From: a virus
Length of the DNA: 44,337 bases
Virus record (IMG/VR): IMGVR_UViG_3300033571_003650
Span: 1-44,337 of that record
Strand: one strand, 5' to 3'
The notes under the pieces are model-generated. The model was not told the origin of the DNA, did not search any database, and saw only the letters and a list, made by a program, of their open reading frames with translations. Both the position numbers and the translations under genes were made by a program. The first letter of the stretch is position 1; every line of letters begins with the position of its first letter. This document shows positions 32,321 through 40,539 of the stretch, piece after piece.

Positions 32321-33543
32321 ACACAGAGGCAGCAGTAATTACATCAGTATGTCAGAATAAGGATATTTCTACTATTCTGGCAGATAATGTTGATGATATC
32401 TTCCAGTCACACCGCGACGTTTGGGAAGGTCTAAAGTCTTACTATTACAAGTTCAAGTCTGTTCCAGATGCCAATGTTCTTCAGGAGAAGTTCCGCGACT
32501 TTGAGCCCGTTAAGGTTACTGCTGAGACCGGATACTACCTTGACCAACTAAAGAATGAATATCTTGCATCTCGTATGCGTAATCTTCTTATGAAGAGCGG
32601 TGCATCTCTCAAAGATAACGCTGCTGCCAGAGTACTTGCTGATATGCAATCAGAGATTGCTTCACTATCAAGGCTAACTAATAATGTACGAGATGTTGAC
32701 CTAACAGACTATGAGTTGGCTGAGAAGCATATTATCGCTGTCCAGGAGAGGTCAGCAATTATGGGTGGTAGCCCAGGGATTAAAACTGGTTTTACCGCCC
32801 TAGATCTTGCCTATCCTACTGGCATGGCTCCAGGGCATCTTATTGTTGCTATTGGATGGCCTGGTCGTGGAAAGACATGGCTTACTTCATATCTAGCGTG
32901 CAAGGCATGGGAGCAGGGGTTTAAGCCCATGATTGTCTCTCTAGAGATGAGTCCAGAGAATATGCGTGACCGAATCTACACCATGCTTGGAAGTGGTATG
33001 TTTAGGGCTTCAGATTTTTCCCGTGGAAATATTAATATCGATGATTTCCACAACTGGGCTAAGAAGCGCTTTGATGACAAGAATAGTTTTATCCTAGTAT
33101 CTAACGAGGGGACAAATGAAGTTACTCCACAGACGGTCCAGGGTAAGATCGATCAGCATCGCCCCGACCTTGTTATCCTTGATTACCACCAGTTGTTTAA
33201 TGATACTAAGCGATCTAATTCTGAGGTTGAGCGCAATCGTAACATCTCGCGGGAATTCAAACTACTAGCAGTTCGCAATAATATTCCTGTTATTGATATT
33301 ACCGCAGCCACAATGGATGATGTATCAGATCAAGATGCCCCACCTCTACTCTCACAGGTAGCGTGGTCAAAGGCTATTGAATATGATGCTGATATGGCCC
33401 TGGCTGTACATCGTCATCCAGATACAAATATTATTGAAGTAGTAAGCCGTAAGAATCGACATGGCACAAACTTTGCATTCTATCTAGATTGGGATATTGA
33501 TCGCGGTGTTGTTAAAGAGATTTACGATGATATACGAGTCTAA
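32317..33543 (+). CDS. DnaB-type replicative helicase
   Basis: A 408-residue RecA-fold helicase. Residues 1-120 are the helical N-terminal domain. The ATPase domain has Walker A GWPGRGKT (180-187), the conserved SLEMSPENMRDRI segment (DnaB motif with the Glu after SLEM), Walker B DLVILDYHQLF, and later VSRKNRHGTNFAFYLDWDID. It should form a hexamer that unwinds the phage fork and contacts primase and polymerase encoded downstream. Codon use is richer in CGT/CGC and GTC/ATC than in the tail genes. The ATG overlaps the preceding stop (ATGA). Confidence 0.93.
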   Translation: MNTEAAVITSVCQNKDISTILADNVDDIFQSHRDVWEGLKSYYYKFKSVPDANVLQEKFRDFEPVKVTAETGYYLDQLKNEYLASRMRNLLMKSGASLKDNAAARVLADMQSEIASLSRLTNNVRDVDLTDYELAEKHIIAVQERSAIMGGSPGIKTGFTALDLAYPTGMAPGHLIVAIGWPGRGKTWLTSYLACKAWEQGFKPMIVSLEMSPENMRDRIYTMLGSGMFRASDFSRGNINIDDFHNWAKKRFDDKNSFILVSNEGTNEVTPQTVQGKIDQHRPDLVILDYHQLFNDTKRSNSEVERNRNISREFKLLAVRNNIPVIDITAATMDDVSDQDAPPLLSQVAWSKAIEYDADMALAVHRHPDTNIIEVVSRKNRHGTNFAFYLDWDIDRGVVKEIYDDIRV

Positions 33544-33551
33544 TGTATAAT
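33544..33551 (+). promoter_or_regulatory. -10 promoter TGTATAAT, leaderless start nearby
   Basis: TATAAT at 33546-33551 directly follows TG, with a TTTACG hexamer 19 bases upstream at 33521 (weak -35). The next gene starts at 33562 with no Shine-Dalgarno, so the transcript may begin within a few bases of the ATG. Confidence 0.45.
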
Positions 33552-33561
33552 TAAACATACA

Positions 33562-33840
33562 ATGAACAAAAAACTGAAGAGTTTCGGAATGCAGGGTCAG
33601 ATTCATGATGATGCTGCTATCCCTAGATTAAGATTGCAATATGAAAGACTTATAGAGTCAGACATGAGAGAGCAGGGCTATGTCCCTATTCTAGATCTAG
33701 ACATTCAGTTTTCTTTATTATATGATGAAGAGCAAGACCTATACGAGTTTGATATAGTAGTATATGGTGTGTATGTCGGTAAGAAAAAAGCACATCTATA
33801 TGAAGGTTTTTCAGGACAAAGTTTAATTCCTAAACAATAA
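33562..33840 (+). CDS. Small conserved phage protein, possibly leaderless
   Basis: A 92-residue protein between helicase and primase. N-terminal helix region (AAIPRLRLQYERLIESDMRE) is followed by strands (LDLDIQFSLLYDEEQDLYEF, VYVGKKKAHLYEG). It has no recognised domain. No Shine-Dalgarno lies before the ATG, and a TATAAT ends ten bases upstream, so it may be translated from a leaderless message. Function unknown; the fixed position suggests a replication accessory. Confidence 0.55.
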   Translation: MNKKLKSFGMQGQIHDDAAIPRLRLQYERLIESDMREQGYVPILDLDIQFSLLYDEEQDLYEFDIVVYGVYVGKKKAHLYEGFSGQSLIPKQ

Positions 33841-33848
33841 GGAAAGTA

Positions 33849-34808
33849 ATGCTATTGGAAACTTACAGCCCCTCGCACATGCGAGCAATAGTAAGACTAC
33901 TTGGCCTGCACGTTGTAAGTGAAACTTCTAATGACTTTTTATGTCTATGCCCATTCCACGGAAATAGGCATACTCCATCATTTTCAGTAAGTCATCAGAA
34001 GGGCTTATATCTATGCTTTAATCCATCGTGTGGTGTCAGCGGAACTATTGTTGAGTTGGTAAAAAATATTACACACCGCAACGAGTTCGAAGCCTTAAGA
34101 TTTATCATGTCTGCTCAACAGACAGCAGAACAGAACTTTGAGGAGGAGTTGGCAGAAGTCTTAGATGATAAGCCTGACTACCCCGACTTTGACCAGAATG
34201 TCTTAGATAGACTACATTCTCAGATAAATGATAGATCTAGGGAATATTTAAATGGTCGTGGAATTAATGATGAGTCTATAGATCACTTCAAACTTGGGTA
34301 TTCTGCAAATCAGGATATGATAATTGTTCCAGTACATTCTCCAGATGGAATTCCCGTAGGTCTTGTAGGAAGATCTATAGAAGGAAAGTCCTTTAAGAAT
34401 AGTACGGGATTGCCAAGAAACAAGACTATGTTTAACATTCATCGTGCCAAAAGAATGGGCGGTACTGCCATCATCGTAGAGTCCTCCTTTGATGCGATTA
34501 GAGTACATCAGTCTGGATATCCAAATGTTGTAGCCTCTTTAGGAGGCTCCATGTCAAAGATAAATCTTAATAACCTTAACAGGAACTTTAGTAAGATTAT
34601 CATCATGACTGACGCTGACGAGGCGGGAAGAAGCCTTGGCAAACTAGTAGCAAATACATTAAAGACAAAAGAAATCTTGTGGGCACATTACTCAAATGAT
34701 ATTCTATATCCACATGACGCTAAAGACGTAGGGGACATGACAGAAGAAGAGATTAGGACTTGTATAGAAAATTCCCTTGCAGACTACGAATACAGAATGG
34801 TACAATAG
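33849..34808 (+). CDS. DnaG-type DNA primase
   Basis: A 319-residue primase. The zinc-binding domain has CPFH (Cys34, His37) with Cys56 and Cys61 (YLCFNPSCG), the CHC2 pattern. The TOPRIM domain follows, with IIVESSFDAIRVHQSGYPNV (acidic residue near 212) and IIIMTDADEAGR (about 250-261). It lacks the long C-terminal helicase-binding domain of bacterial DnaG, so its link to the phage DnaB must differ. It should lay down RNA primers for lagging-strand synthesis. GGAAAG precedes ATG 33849. Confidence 0.92.
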   Translation: MLLETYSPSHMRAIVRLLGLHVVSETSNDFLCLCPFHGNRHTPSFSVSHQKGLYLCFNPSCGVSGTIVELVKNITHRNEFEALRFIMSAQQTAEQNFEEELAEVLDDKPDYPDFDQNVLDRLHSQINDRSREYLNGRGINDESIDHFKLGYSANQDMIIVPVHSPDGIPVGLVGRSIEGKSFKNSTGLPRNKTMFNIHRAKRMGGTAIIVESSFDAIRVHQSGYPNVVASLGGSMSKINLNNLNRNFSKIIIMTDADEAGRSLGKLVANTLKTKEILWAHYSNDILYPHDAKDVGDMTEEEIRTCIENSLADYEYRMVQ

Positions 34809-34831
34809 TAGTACAGGGCATAATATAGCCC
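34798..34831 (+). promoter_or_regulatory. Possible promoter and small hairpin before SSB gene
   Basis: TGGTACAAT (34798-34806) is an extended -10-like element overlapping the primase stop. A weak GGGC / GCCC hairpin with an 8-base loop lies at 34816-34831. Either may influence the SSB gene at 34853; both are low-confidence. Confidence 0.3.
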
Positions 34832-34852
34832 AATATACATAGGAGATATACA

Positions 34853-35518
34853 ATGGGATTAGTAAAAGGTCTTAAGGCCATGAACCAAACAATTGATCGC
34901 CCCGCTGCTTCTTCAGACGGTCCTCGCGGTCGCTGGCTAAAGTTAAACGATGGCCAGAGCGTAAAGATTAAGTTTCTTCAGGAACTAGATCCTGATTCAC
35001 CGAATTATAGCGATAAGGCTGGACTAGCATTTATTGCTGTTGAGCATACCAATCCATCTGACTACCGTCGCAAGGCTCTTTGCAGCATTGAAGATCAGGG
35101 TCGCTGCTTTGGATGCGAGATGCATCGTCGTGATCCAAAGGCTGGGTGGAAGGGTCGTAGCCGACTCTACTGCAACATCCTTGTAAACGATGGTAATGAA
35201 GATCCATACGTTGCAATTTTCTCTCAGGGTACTGGCCCTAAGTCAGCCACTCCTGAGATTATCCAGTACGCTGGAGAGACTGGAAGCATCACTTCCAATA
35301 CCTGGCGATTGAAGCGCACAGGAGAGCGTACCGATACAAACTACAGCATCATTCCACTACCTACTGATTCAGATCCAGTAGATATTGACGAACTGGAAAT
35401 GTTTGATCTTGAGAAGATCGCAGTTCGTGATGTTCCTTACGATGAGCAAGAAGGCTTCTACACAGGTGTTTCTGGCGGAGAAGATAGCGGTTCATCATCA
35501 TCAAATGTTGAATGGTAA
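34853..35518 (+). CDS. Single-stranded DNA-binding protein (gp32-like)
   Basis: A 221-residue protein between primase and polymerase. N-terminal basic residues, then a beta-rich core (GRWLKLNDGQSVKIKFLQEL, SRLYCNILVNDG), with His65, Cys77, Cys85 and Cys88 (EHTNPSDYRRKALC ... CFGCEMH) in the same order and near spacing as the zinc ligands of T4 gp32. The C-terminus is acidic and flexible (GGEDSGSSSSNVEW), as in SSBs that recruit partners. AGGAGATATACA before the ATG is a strong binding site. It should coat ssDNA at the fork. Family assignment is inference from these features and synteny. Confidence 0.7.
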   Translation: MGLVKGLKAMNQTIDRPAASSDGPRGRWLKLNDGQSVKIKFLQELDPDSPNYSDKAGLAFIAVEHTNPSDYRRKALCSIEDQGRCFGCEMHRRDPKAGWKGRSRLYCNILVNDGNEDPYVAIFSQGTGPKSATPEIIQYAGETGSITSNTWRLKRTGERTDTNYSIIPLPTDSDPVDIDELEMFDLEKIAVRDVPYDEQEGFYTGVSGGEDSGSSSSNVEW

Positions 35519-35534
35519 ATAGAAGATATGCTAC

Positions 35535-35562
35535 GCTAGGGCGGTAGAAATACCGCCCTAGC
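35535..35562 (+). terminator. Strong GNRA hairpin between SSB and polymerase genes
   Basis: Perfect 12-bp stem GCTAGGGCGGTA / TACCGCCCTAGC closed by a GAAA tetraloop. It is not followed by a T-tract (AGCATTATAGGAG), so it may be an attenuator, an mRNA-stabilising or processing structure rather than a simple terminator. The polymerase Shine-Dalgarno begins nine bases later. Confidence 0.6.
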
Positions 35563-35579
35563 AGCATTATAGGAGACAA

Positions 35580-38500
35580 GTGACTGATTTAGTACATCTA
35601 CATGTTCATAGCCATTACAGTCTAATGGATGGCCTTTCCTCACCAGCAGAGTTATTGTCAGCCGCAAAAGATCTAGGTCAGACGGCTCTCGCTGTGACAG
35701 ATCACGGCACACTATCTTCCCACCGCGATATGCAGAAGTCAGCACGCGAGGCGGGACTAAAGCCAATCCTGGGTGTAGAGGCTTATATCTCAGAGACAGA
35801 TAGATTCGACAAGCGAGACATTAAGAGTCGTGACGACAACACTCAGGTATTCAATCACATTATCTTGCTCGCTAAGAATCAGGATGGACTACAGAATCTT
35901 CAGAAGTTGTCTGAGTTGGCCTGGAATGAAGGTTTCTACCGTAAGCCACGAATCGACTTTGAAGTGTTGAGTGATTATGGAGATGGCCTTATTGTTCTCT
36001 CAGGATGCCTTAATGGTCTTATCACTAAGGCAATTCAGCGTGGGGACGAGGAGAAGGCTCGTAATATGCTTAAGTGGTTTAAGAACCGCTTTGAAGATGA
36101 CTTTTACATGGAAGTTCAGCCACACAATCCACCAGAAGTTAATCATTCACTACTTAATCTAGCAGATGAGTATAAGGTAAAGCCAGTCACTACATCCGAC
36201 TGCCATTTTGCCCGTGAGGATCAGAGGGCGGTAGAGGAAGCACTACTTATCCTGTCTACTAAGCCTAATATGAATAAGGATGCATCTTATACATCTGGCA
36301 AGCAGATCAAGGATGTATTCGAAAGGCTTAATCACCTGTACCCCGAACGACCGATCTCGTTTGAGGGATGGGATCTATTTATCCAGAGCCGACTTGATAT
36401 CGACACTTGGTATAAGAACTCTGGTATTGATCGCACAGATATCTATGAAAGCACTCTAGAAATTGCAGATAAGATTGGAGAGTATGAGTATTATGAGAAT
36501 CTATCCCTTCTTCCTAAGCCAAAGAAGAATCCAAATACACAGTTACGAGAACTCTGTGAAAAGTCTCTCTCAGAAAGAGGATTAGATAATGATGAGTATC
36601 GTACTAGGTTGGACGAGGAACTTGGAGTAATTGAAGACAAGGACTTTGCTTCATACTTTCTAGTTGTTGCTGATATGATTCAGTACGCCAAGGGTGCGGA
36701 TATTTTAGTAGGTCCAGGAAGAGGATCAGCAGCAGGATCTCTAGTTTGCTTCCTTCTAGGAATTACAGAAGTAGATCCTATTGAATATGATCTACTGTTC
36801 TTCCGATTTATTAATCCAGAACGAAACGACTTCCCAGATATCGATACAGACTTTATGGACAGGCGTCGTAACGAGGTCAAGGAATACCTACGCAAAAAAT
36901 TTAAGAACGTTGCCAGTATTTCTACCTTCCAGTATTTTAAGGATAAAGGCGTCGTGCGTGACGCCTCCCGCGTATTTGCAGTACCTCTAGGAGATGTAAA
37001 TAAGGCTCTCAAGGGCATTGAGACTTGGGAAGATTTTGAGTCTAATCAGAATACTCGCTGGTTCCGTGAAAAGTATCCAGAAGTTACAGACTTGGCTAGC
37101 AAACTCCGTGGAAGAATTCGTGCAGTTGGAGTCCATGCTGCAGGAGTAGTTGTTGCCAAAGAACCAATCTCAAAGTATGCTCCGATGGAAACTAGAAGTG
37201 ATGCTAATGATAAGGTTAGCGGTCGCGTTCCAGTTGTTGCCTATGATATGGAGCAGGCAGCAGATATTGGATTGATTAAACTAGATGCTCTAGGGCTTAA
37301 GACTCTTTCTGTCGTAAAAGATACGCTAGATATCATCAAGGATCGTCATGGTAAGAATATTGATTTACACTCTATTTCACTAGAAGATGAATTAGTTTAT
37401 CAAGACCTATCTAATGGATTTACCAAGGGTGTGTTCCAGGCAGAAGCAACTCCGTATACCAATCTGCTAATTAAGATGGGTGTAGAAAGATTTGAGGATC
37501 TGGTTGCTTCTAATGCTTTAGTGCGTCCTGGCGCTATGAATACTGTAGGCGCAGCGTACATTGCACGCAAGCAGGGGCGGGAACAAATTAAATACGTCCA
37601 TGAGATCATGAAGCCATTTACTGAGCGTACATATGGCGTTATTATTTATCAGGAACAGGTAATGCAGGCTTGCGTACATCTTGGTGGAATGACTTGGGCA
37701 GAGGCAGATAAGGTTCGTAAGATTATTGGAAAGAAGAAGGATGCAAAGGAATTCGATCAATTCAAAGAAAAATTTATTTCTGGCGCTTCAAGTAACATTA
37801 GCCAAGAGGAAGCAGAGCATCTTTGGCATGACTTTGAGGCTCATGCTGGCTATTCCTTTAATCGTTCTCACGCTGTTGCGTACTCTATGCTCTCGTATTG
37901 GACGGCGTGGCTCAAGCACTACTACCCTCTAGAATTTATCTTTGCCATTCTAAAAAACGAGGGAGATAAGGACGCAAGAACTGAATATTTACTAGAAGCA
38001 AAGCGGCTTAGTCTAAAGGTTCTTCTTCCACACGTTAATGAATCTGAGATAGATTTTAGTCTGCAGGGAGACAGTATTAGATTCGGCCTTGCTGATATTA
38101 AGTTTATTAGTGAAAGCATTAGCAACAAGTTGATTGCTGCTAGGCCATTCAAAAATTATGAAGAATTGCTAGAATTTTCTCAGAAGAAAGGTAGTGGTGT
38201 AAATAGCCGTGCCATTTCTGCACTTAATGCAATTGGCGGAGCAGCATTCGATGATAATCCCCGTACTGGTAATGAATCTGAGAATTACTATGAGTATCTA
38301 AATATCCCTAAGTTCGATGTTAAGGGAATCACCCCATTTGTCAGATCACAGGTATCTCCTCTAGAAGATTTTACGGAAGATGGATGCTATGTTCTCCTGG
38401 CTATGGTTAAATCAATTAAGAAGGGGCAGGGATGGTCAAGAGTAGAATTGGTAGACGATACTGGAGCAATCGGAATCTTTCATTCCGAAAATACACAGAT

Positions 38501-38855
38501 CGAAACAGGAAACATGTACTTCTTTCTAGTGGGAGACAATCGAATTCATCGATATGTTACTATAGAGGACGTAGTTGATCGTAGACCAGACCCTTTTGTT
38601 GAGTTTCTTTACATGGAAAAAGTTCTTGCTGGAGAAGGAGAAAAGTTTGTAGTAGATTTTACTAACTACAAGACTAAGGCTGGCAAGATGATGGCACATG
38701 TTATTGTGTCCAATAAGGATAAAGAAATGCAAAGGCTTATTGTGTTCCCGAAATTATATGCACAAGCATTAGGTAAAATGAAGGCGGGAACAATTGTTGA
38801 TTTACAAATTGGAAAAATGGAAGATGGAACACTAACAGTTAGGAATGTAGGATGA
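35580..38855 (+). CDS. DNA polymerase III alpha subunit (DnaE type)
   Basis: A 1091-residue C-family polymerase starting at GTG 35580 with AGGAG five bases upstream. The PHP domain occupies about 1-200 (LHVHSHYSLMDGLSSPAELL, AVTDHGTLSSHRDM, DCHFAREDQ). Catalytic acids lie in PDIDTDF (Asp420, Asp422, Asp424) and the GPGRGSAAGS motif is present near 380. The fingers and HhH regions follow, and an OB-like C-terminus ends near 1091. Length is slightly under cellular DnaE (about 1160). It should be the main phage replicase. Codons are CGT/CGC-rich. The stop overlaps the next ATG (ATGA). Confidence 0.95.
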   Translation: MTDLVHLHVHSHYSLMDGLSSPAELLSAAKDLGQTALAVTDHGTLSSHRDMQKSAREAGLKPILGVEAYISETDRFDKRDIKSRDDNTQVFNHIILLAKNQDGLQNLQKLSELAWNEGFYRKPRIDFEVLSDYGDGLIVLSGCLNGLITKAIQRGDEEKARNMLKWFKNRFEDDFYMEVQPHNPPEVNHSLLNLADEYKVKPVTTSDCHFAREDQRAVEEALLILSTKPNMNKDASYTSGKQIKDVFERLNHLYPERPISFEGWDLFIQSRLDIDTWYKNSGIDRTDIYESTLEIADKIGEYEYYENLSLLPKPKKNPNTQLRELCEKSLSERGLDNDEYRTRLDEELGVIEDKDFASYFLVVADMIQYAKGADILVGPGRGSAAGSLVCFLLGITEVDPIEYDLLFFRFINPERNDFPDIDTDFMDRRRNEVKEYLRKKFKNVASISTFQYFKDKGVVRDASRVFAVPLGDVNKALKGIETWEDFESNQNTRWFREKYPEVTDLASKLRGRIRAVGVHAAGVVVAKEPISKYAPMETRSDANDKVSGRVPVVAYDMEQAADIGLIKLDALGLKTLSVVKDTLDIIKDRHGKNIDLHSISLEDELVYQDLSNGFTKGVFQAEATPYTNLLIKMGVERFEDLVASNALVRPGAMNTVGAAYIARKQGREQIKYVHEIMKPFTERTYGVIIYQEQVMQACVHLGGMTWAEADKVRKIIGKKKDAKEFDQFKEKFISGASSNISQEEAEHLWHDFEAHAGYSFNRSHAVAYSMLSYWTAWLKHYYPLEFIFAILKNEGDKDARTEYLLEAKRLSLKVLLPHVNESEIDFSLQGDSIRFGLADIKFISESISNKLIAARPFKNYEELLEFSQKKGSGVNSRAISALNAIGGAAFDDNPRTGNESENYYEYLNIPKFDVKGITPFVRSQVSPLEDFTEDGCYVLLAMVKSIKKGQGWSRVELVDDTGAIGIFHSENTQIETGNMYFFLVGDNRIHRYVTIEDVVDRRPDPFVEFLYMEKVLAGEGEKFVVDFTNYKTKAGKMMAHVIVSNKDKEMQRLIVFPKLYAQALGKMKAGTIVDLQIGKMEDGTLTVRNVG

Positions 38856-39040
38856 GTGAGCAAGCAGTAGAACTTAATCTAGGAAAAGTACTTATGGCTA
38901 TCCTTAAAAGATACGAAAAGGTAGAAGTAAGTCCACAGGCATTGCTAGAAGAAGTAGACGAAAACTATCAATTAAGAATTGATTTCAATGATGAAACAGA
39001 GATGTTTGAGATCACCTTGGAGGAGCCAGATGCATCTTGA
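38852..39040 (+). CDS. Small acidic protein after polymerase
   Basis: A 62-residue acidic protein coupled by ATGA to the polymerase gene and overlapping the next start. Helix (LGKVLMAILKRYEKVEVSPQ) and strands (YQLRIDFNDETEMFEITLEE) alternate. No family recognised. Close coupling suggests it is made along with the polymerase. Confidence 0.5.
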   Translation: MSEQAVELNLGKVLMAILKRYEKVEVSPQALLEEVDENYQLRIDFNDETEMFEITLEEPDAS

Positions 39041-39371
39041 TGATTTGGCAAAAAGCCTTAACGAGACAGCAATTGAAAAGGGTTTCTGGAATCCCCTAAG
39101 CCGAATGGAGTCAGAAGACGACTTTATTTTTTATGCAAAGCAACTCGCTATGATTCATTCTGAAGTTACTGAAGCATTAGAGGCACTACGCAAAGAGCAG
39201 GGTGACCAGAAGTTTGTTGAAGAACTTGCAGACATTATTATTAGGGTTCTGGATCTATGGGCGGGGATGAACAAGATGAGAGTTAGAGAACTACCATCAA
39301 TTCATAATACATTGAGGGACAAGGCTTTAATAAATAAAAATAGGGAAAAACTTCACGGCACCCGTGGATGA
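39030..39371 (+). CDS. MazG-like NTP pyrophosphohydrolase
   Basis: A 113-residue protein starting at ATG 39030 with GGAGGAG just upstream; the longer frame to 38979 lies inside the preceding gene and is rejected. It has the MazG metal-binding pattern: SEVTEALEAL (Glu45, Glu48/49) and EELADIIIRVLDL (Glu65/Glu66, Asp69 region). MazG enzymes hydrolyse nucleoside triphosphates or alarmones such as ppGpp. Phages may use them to clean nucleotide pools or to alter host stress signalling. Its C-terminus overlaps a hairpin and promoter. Confidence 0.8.
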   Translation: MHLDDLAKSLNETAIEKGFWNPLSRMESEDDFIFYAKQLAMIHSEVTEALEALRKEQGDQKFVEELADIIIRVLDLWAGMNKMRVRELPSIHNTLRDKALINKNREKLHGTRG

Positions 39372-39377
39372 TATAAT
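39352..39377 (+). promoter_or_regulatory. Hairpin abutting TGATATAAT promoter
   Basis: TTCACGG / CCGTGGA (39352-39368, loop CAC, one G-T pair) ends immediately before TGATATAAT (39369-39377). The hairpin could be a weak terminator of the upstream unit or an operator. The next ATG (39387) is only nine bases from the end of the -10. Confidence 0.5.
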
Positions 39378-39386
39378 AGATATATA

Positions 39387-39656
39387 ATGGAAGGCTATGT
39401 CCTGACTAGTGTAGAAGATGAATATCTTTTAGTAATAAGATCAGAAGACTATGAAGTAATATTACAAATCATAGATAGAATAGCCGCGAGCAGAAGAAAA
39501 GAATTTAAAGAGTTCGCTTTAGAATTAGAAAAGAGTTTAAATGATGATGGTCGCAGAAGAAATTCTAGCGAAACTAGATCCAAAAACAAGACAAAGAATT
39601 CAACTGGCAACAGAGGTAGATGTACAAAAGCAACCCACCCCAAGCATCGGTCTTAA
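39387..39656 (+). CDS. Small protein overlapping recA, leaderless start
   Basis: An 89-residue frame whose first 52 residues look like real protein (MEGYVLTSVEDEYLLVIRSE, then helix RKEFKEFALELEKSLNDD) and whose last 38 lie over recA in another frame and are Lys/Arg/Ser-rich. No Shine-Dalgarno precedes the ATG, and TATAAT ends nine bases before it, which suggests a leaderless transcript. The overlap with recA is 116 bases. The tail may be unstructured or the true extent shorter. Confidence 0.5.
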   Translation: MEGYVLTSVEDEYLLVIRSEDYEVILQIIDRIAASRRKEFKEFALELEKSLNDDGRRRNSSETRSKNKTKNSTGNRGRCTKATHPKHRS

Positions 39657-40539
39657 TGAAGCATTAAAGGGTGGTCTAGGTTATGGCAGACAGGTTCTAG
39701 TCTGGGGTAATAAGAGCGCTGGAAAGTCATCCTTCTGCTTGCAAATGCTTGGACTGGCTCAAAAAGAAGGAAGAACGTGTGCCTGGATCGATTCTGAATC
39801 TTCTTATTCAGCAGAATGGGCATCTAAATTAGGCGTAGACTCATCTAACATTATTTATTCTCCAGCAAAAACTATCAATGACATGGTAGATGTTGGCACA
39901 GGATTGATGGAGGCGGGAGTAGACATTATTGTAGTAGACTCCATCTCTGCCTTGCTCCCAGCGATCTACTTTGATAAAGATGGTGATGAGTTAAAACAAT
40001 TGCAAGACACTAAACAAATTGGTGCAGAAGCAAAGGATATGACTCACGCCGTAAAGATGCTAAATTACGCAAACAAGAATACTTTATTAGTCTTAATTAG
40101 TCAGCAAAGAAACCAATTTGGTAGTATGCACGCCTCTCATATTCCAACAGGTGGAATGGCTGTAAAGTTCTTCTCTAGTACTGTAATTAAATTATGGTCT
40201 TCAGAGGCAGAGGCAAACCAAATTAAGGATGATGTTCAGGTTGGAGATAAACTAATTCAACAAAAGGTGGGTCGTCCAGTAAATTGGATTATTGATTACA
40301 ATAAACTTGGACCACCAAATTTATCTGGTCAGTATGATTTTTATTATCAAGGTTCTCATGTTGGTGTAGATAAGGTTGCAGAAATTCTAGATGTTGCCGA
40401 AATGATGGGAAGAGTAGAAAGAGGAGGAGCCTGGTACACGGTTCTTGGAGAAAGATTACAGGGGCGTGCCAAGGCTATTCAATATCTCAGAGAAAATCCA
40501 GAAGTAGTAGACACATTAGAGTCGATGATTTATGGCTGA
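39541..40539 (+). CDS. recA: RecA-like recombinase
   Basis: A 332-residue recombinase. Walker A is GNKSAGKS (56-63), Walker B IIVVDSISALLP, and the conserved QQRNQFG segment fits the RecA L1/L2-adjacent region. N-terminal residues (ILAKLDPKTRQRIQLATEVD) are shorter than in cellular RecA, which is usual for phage forms. It would pair strands during recombination-dependent repair or replication. Start is ATG 39541 or one of the two following ATG codons. It overlaps the upstream small gene by 116 bases; its stop overlaps the next ATG. Confidence 0.88.
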   Translation: MMMVAEEILAKLDPKTRQRIQLATEVDVQKQPTPSIGLNEALKGGLGYGRQVLVWGNKSAGKSSFCLQMLGLAQKEGRTCAWIDSESSYSAEWASKLGVDSSNIIYSPAKTINDMVDVGTGLMEAGVDIIVVDSISALLPAIYFDKDGDELKQLQDTKQIGAEAKDMTHAVKMLNYANKNTLLVLISQQRNQFGSMHASHIPTGGMAVKFFSSTVIKLWSSEAEANQIKDDVQVGDKLIQQKVGRPVNWIIDYNKLGPPNLSGQYDFYYQGSHVGVDKVAEILDVAEMMGRVERGGAWYTVLGERLQGRAKAIQYLRENPEVVDTLESMIYG

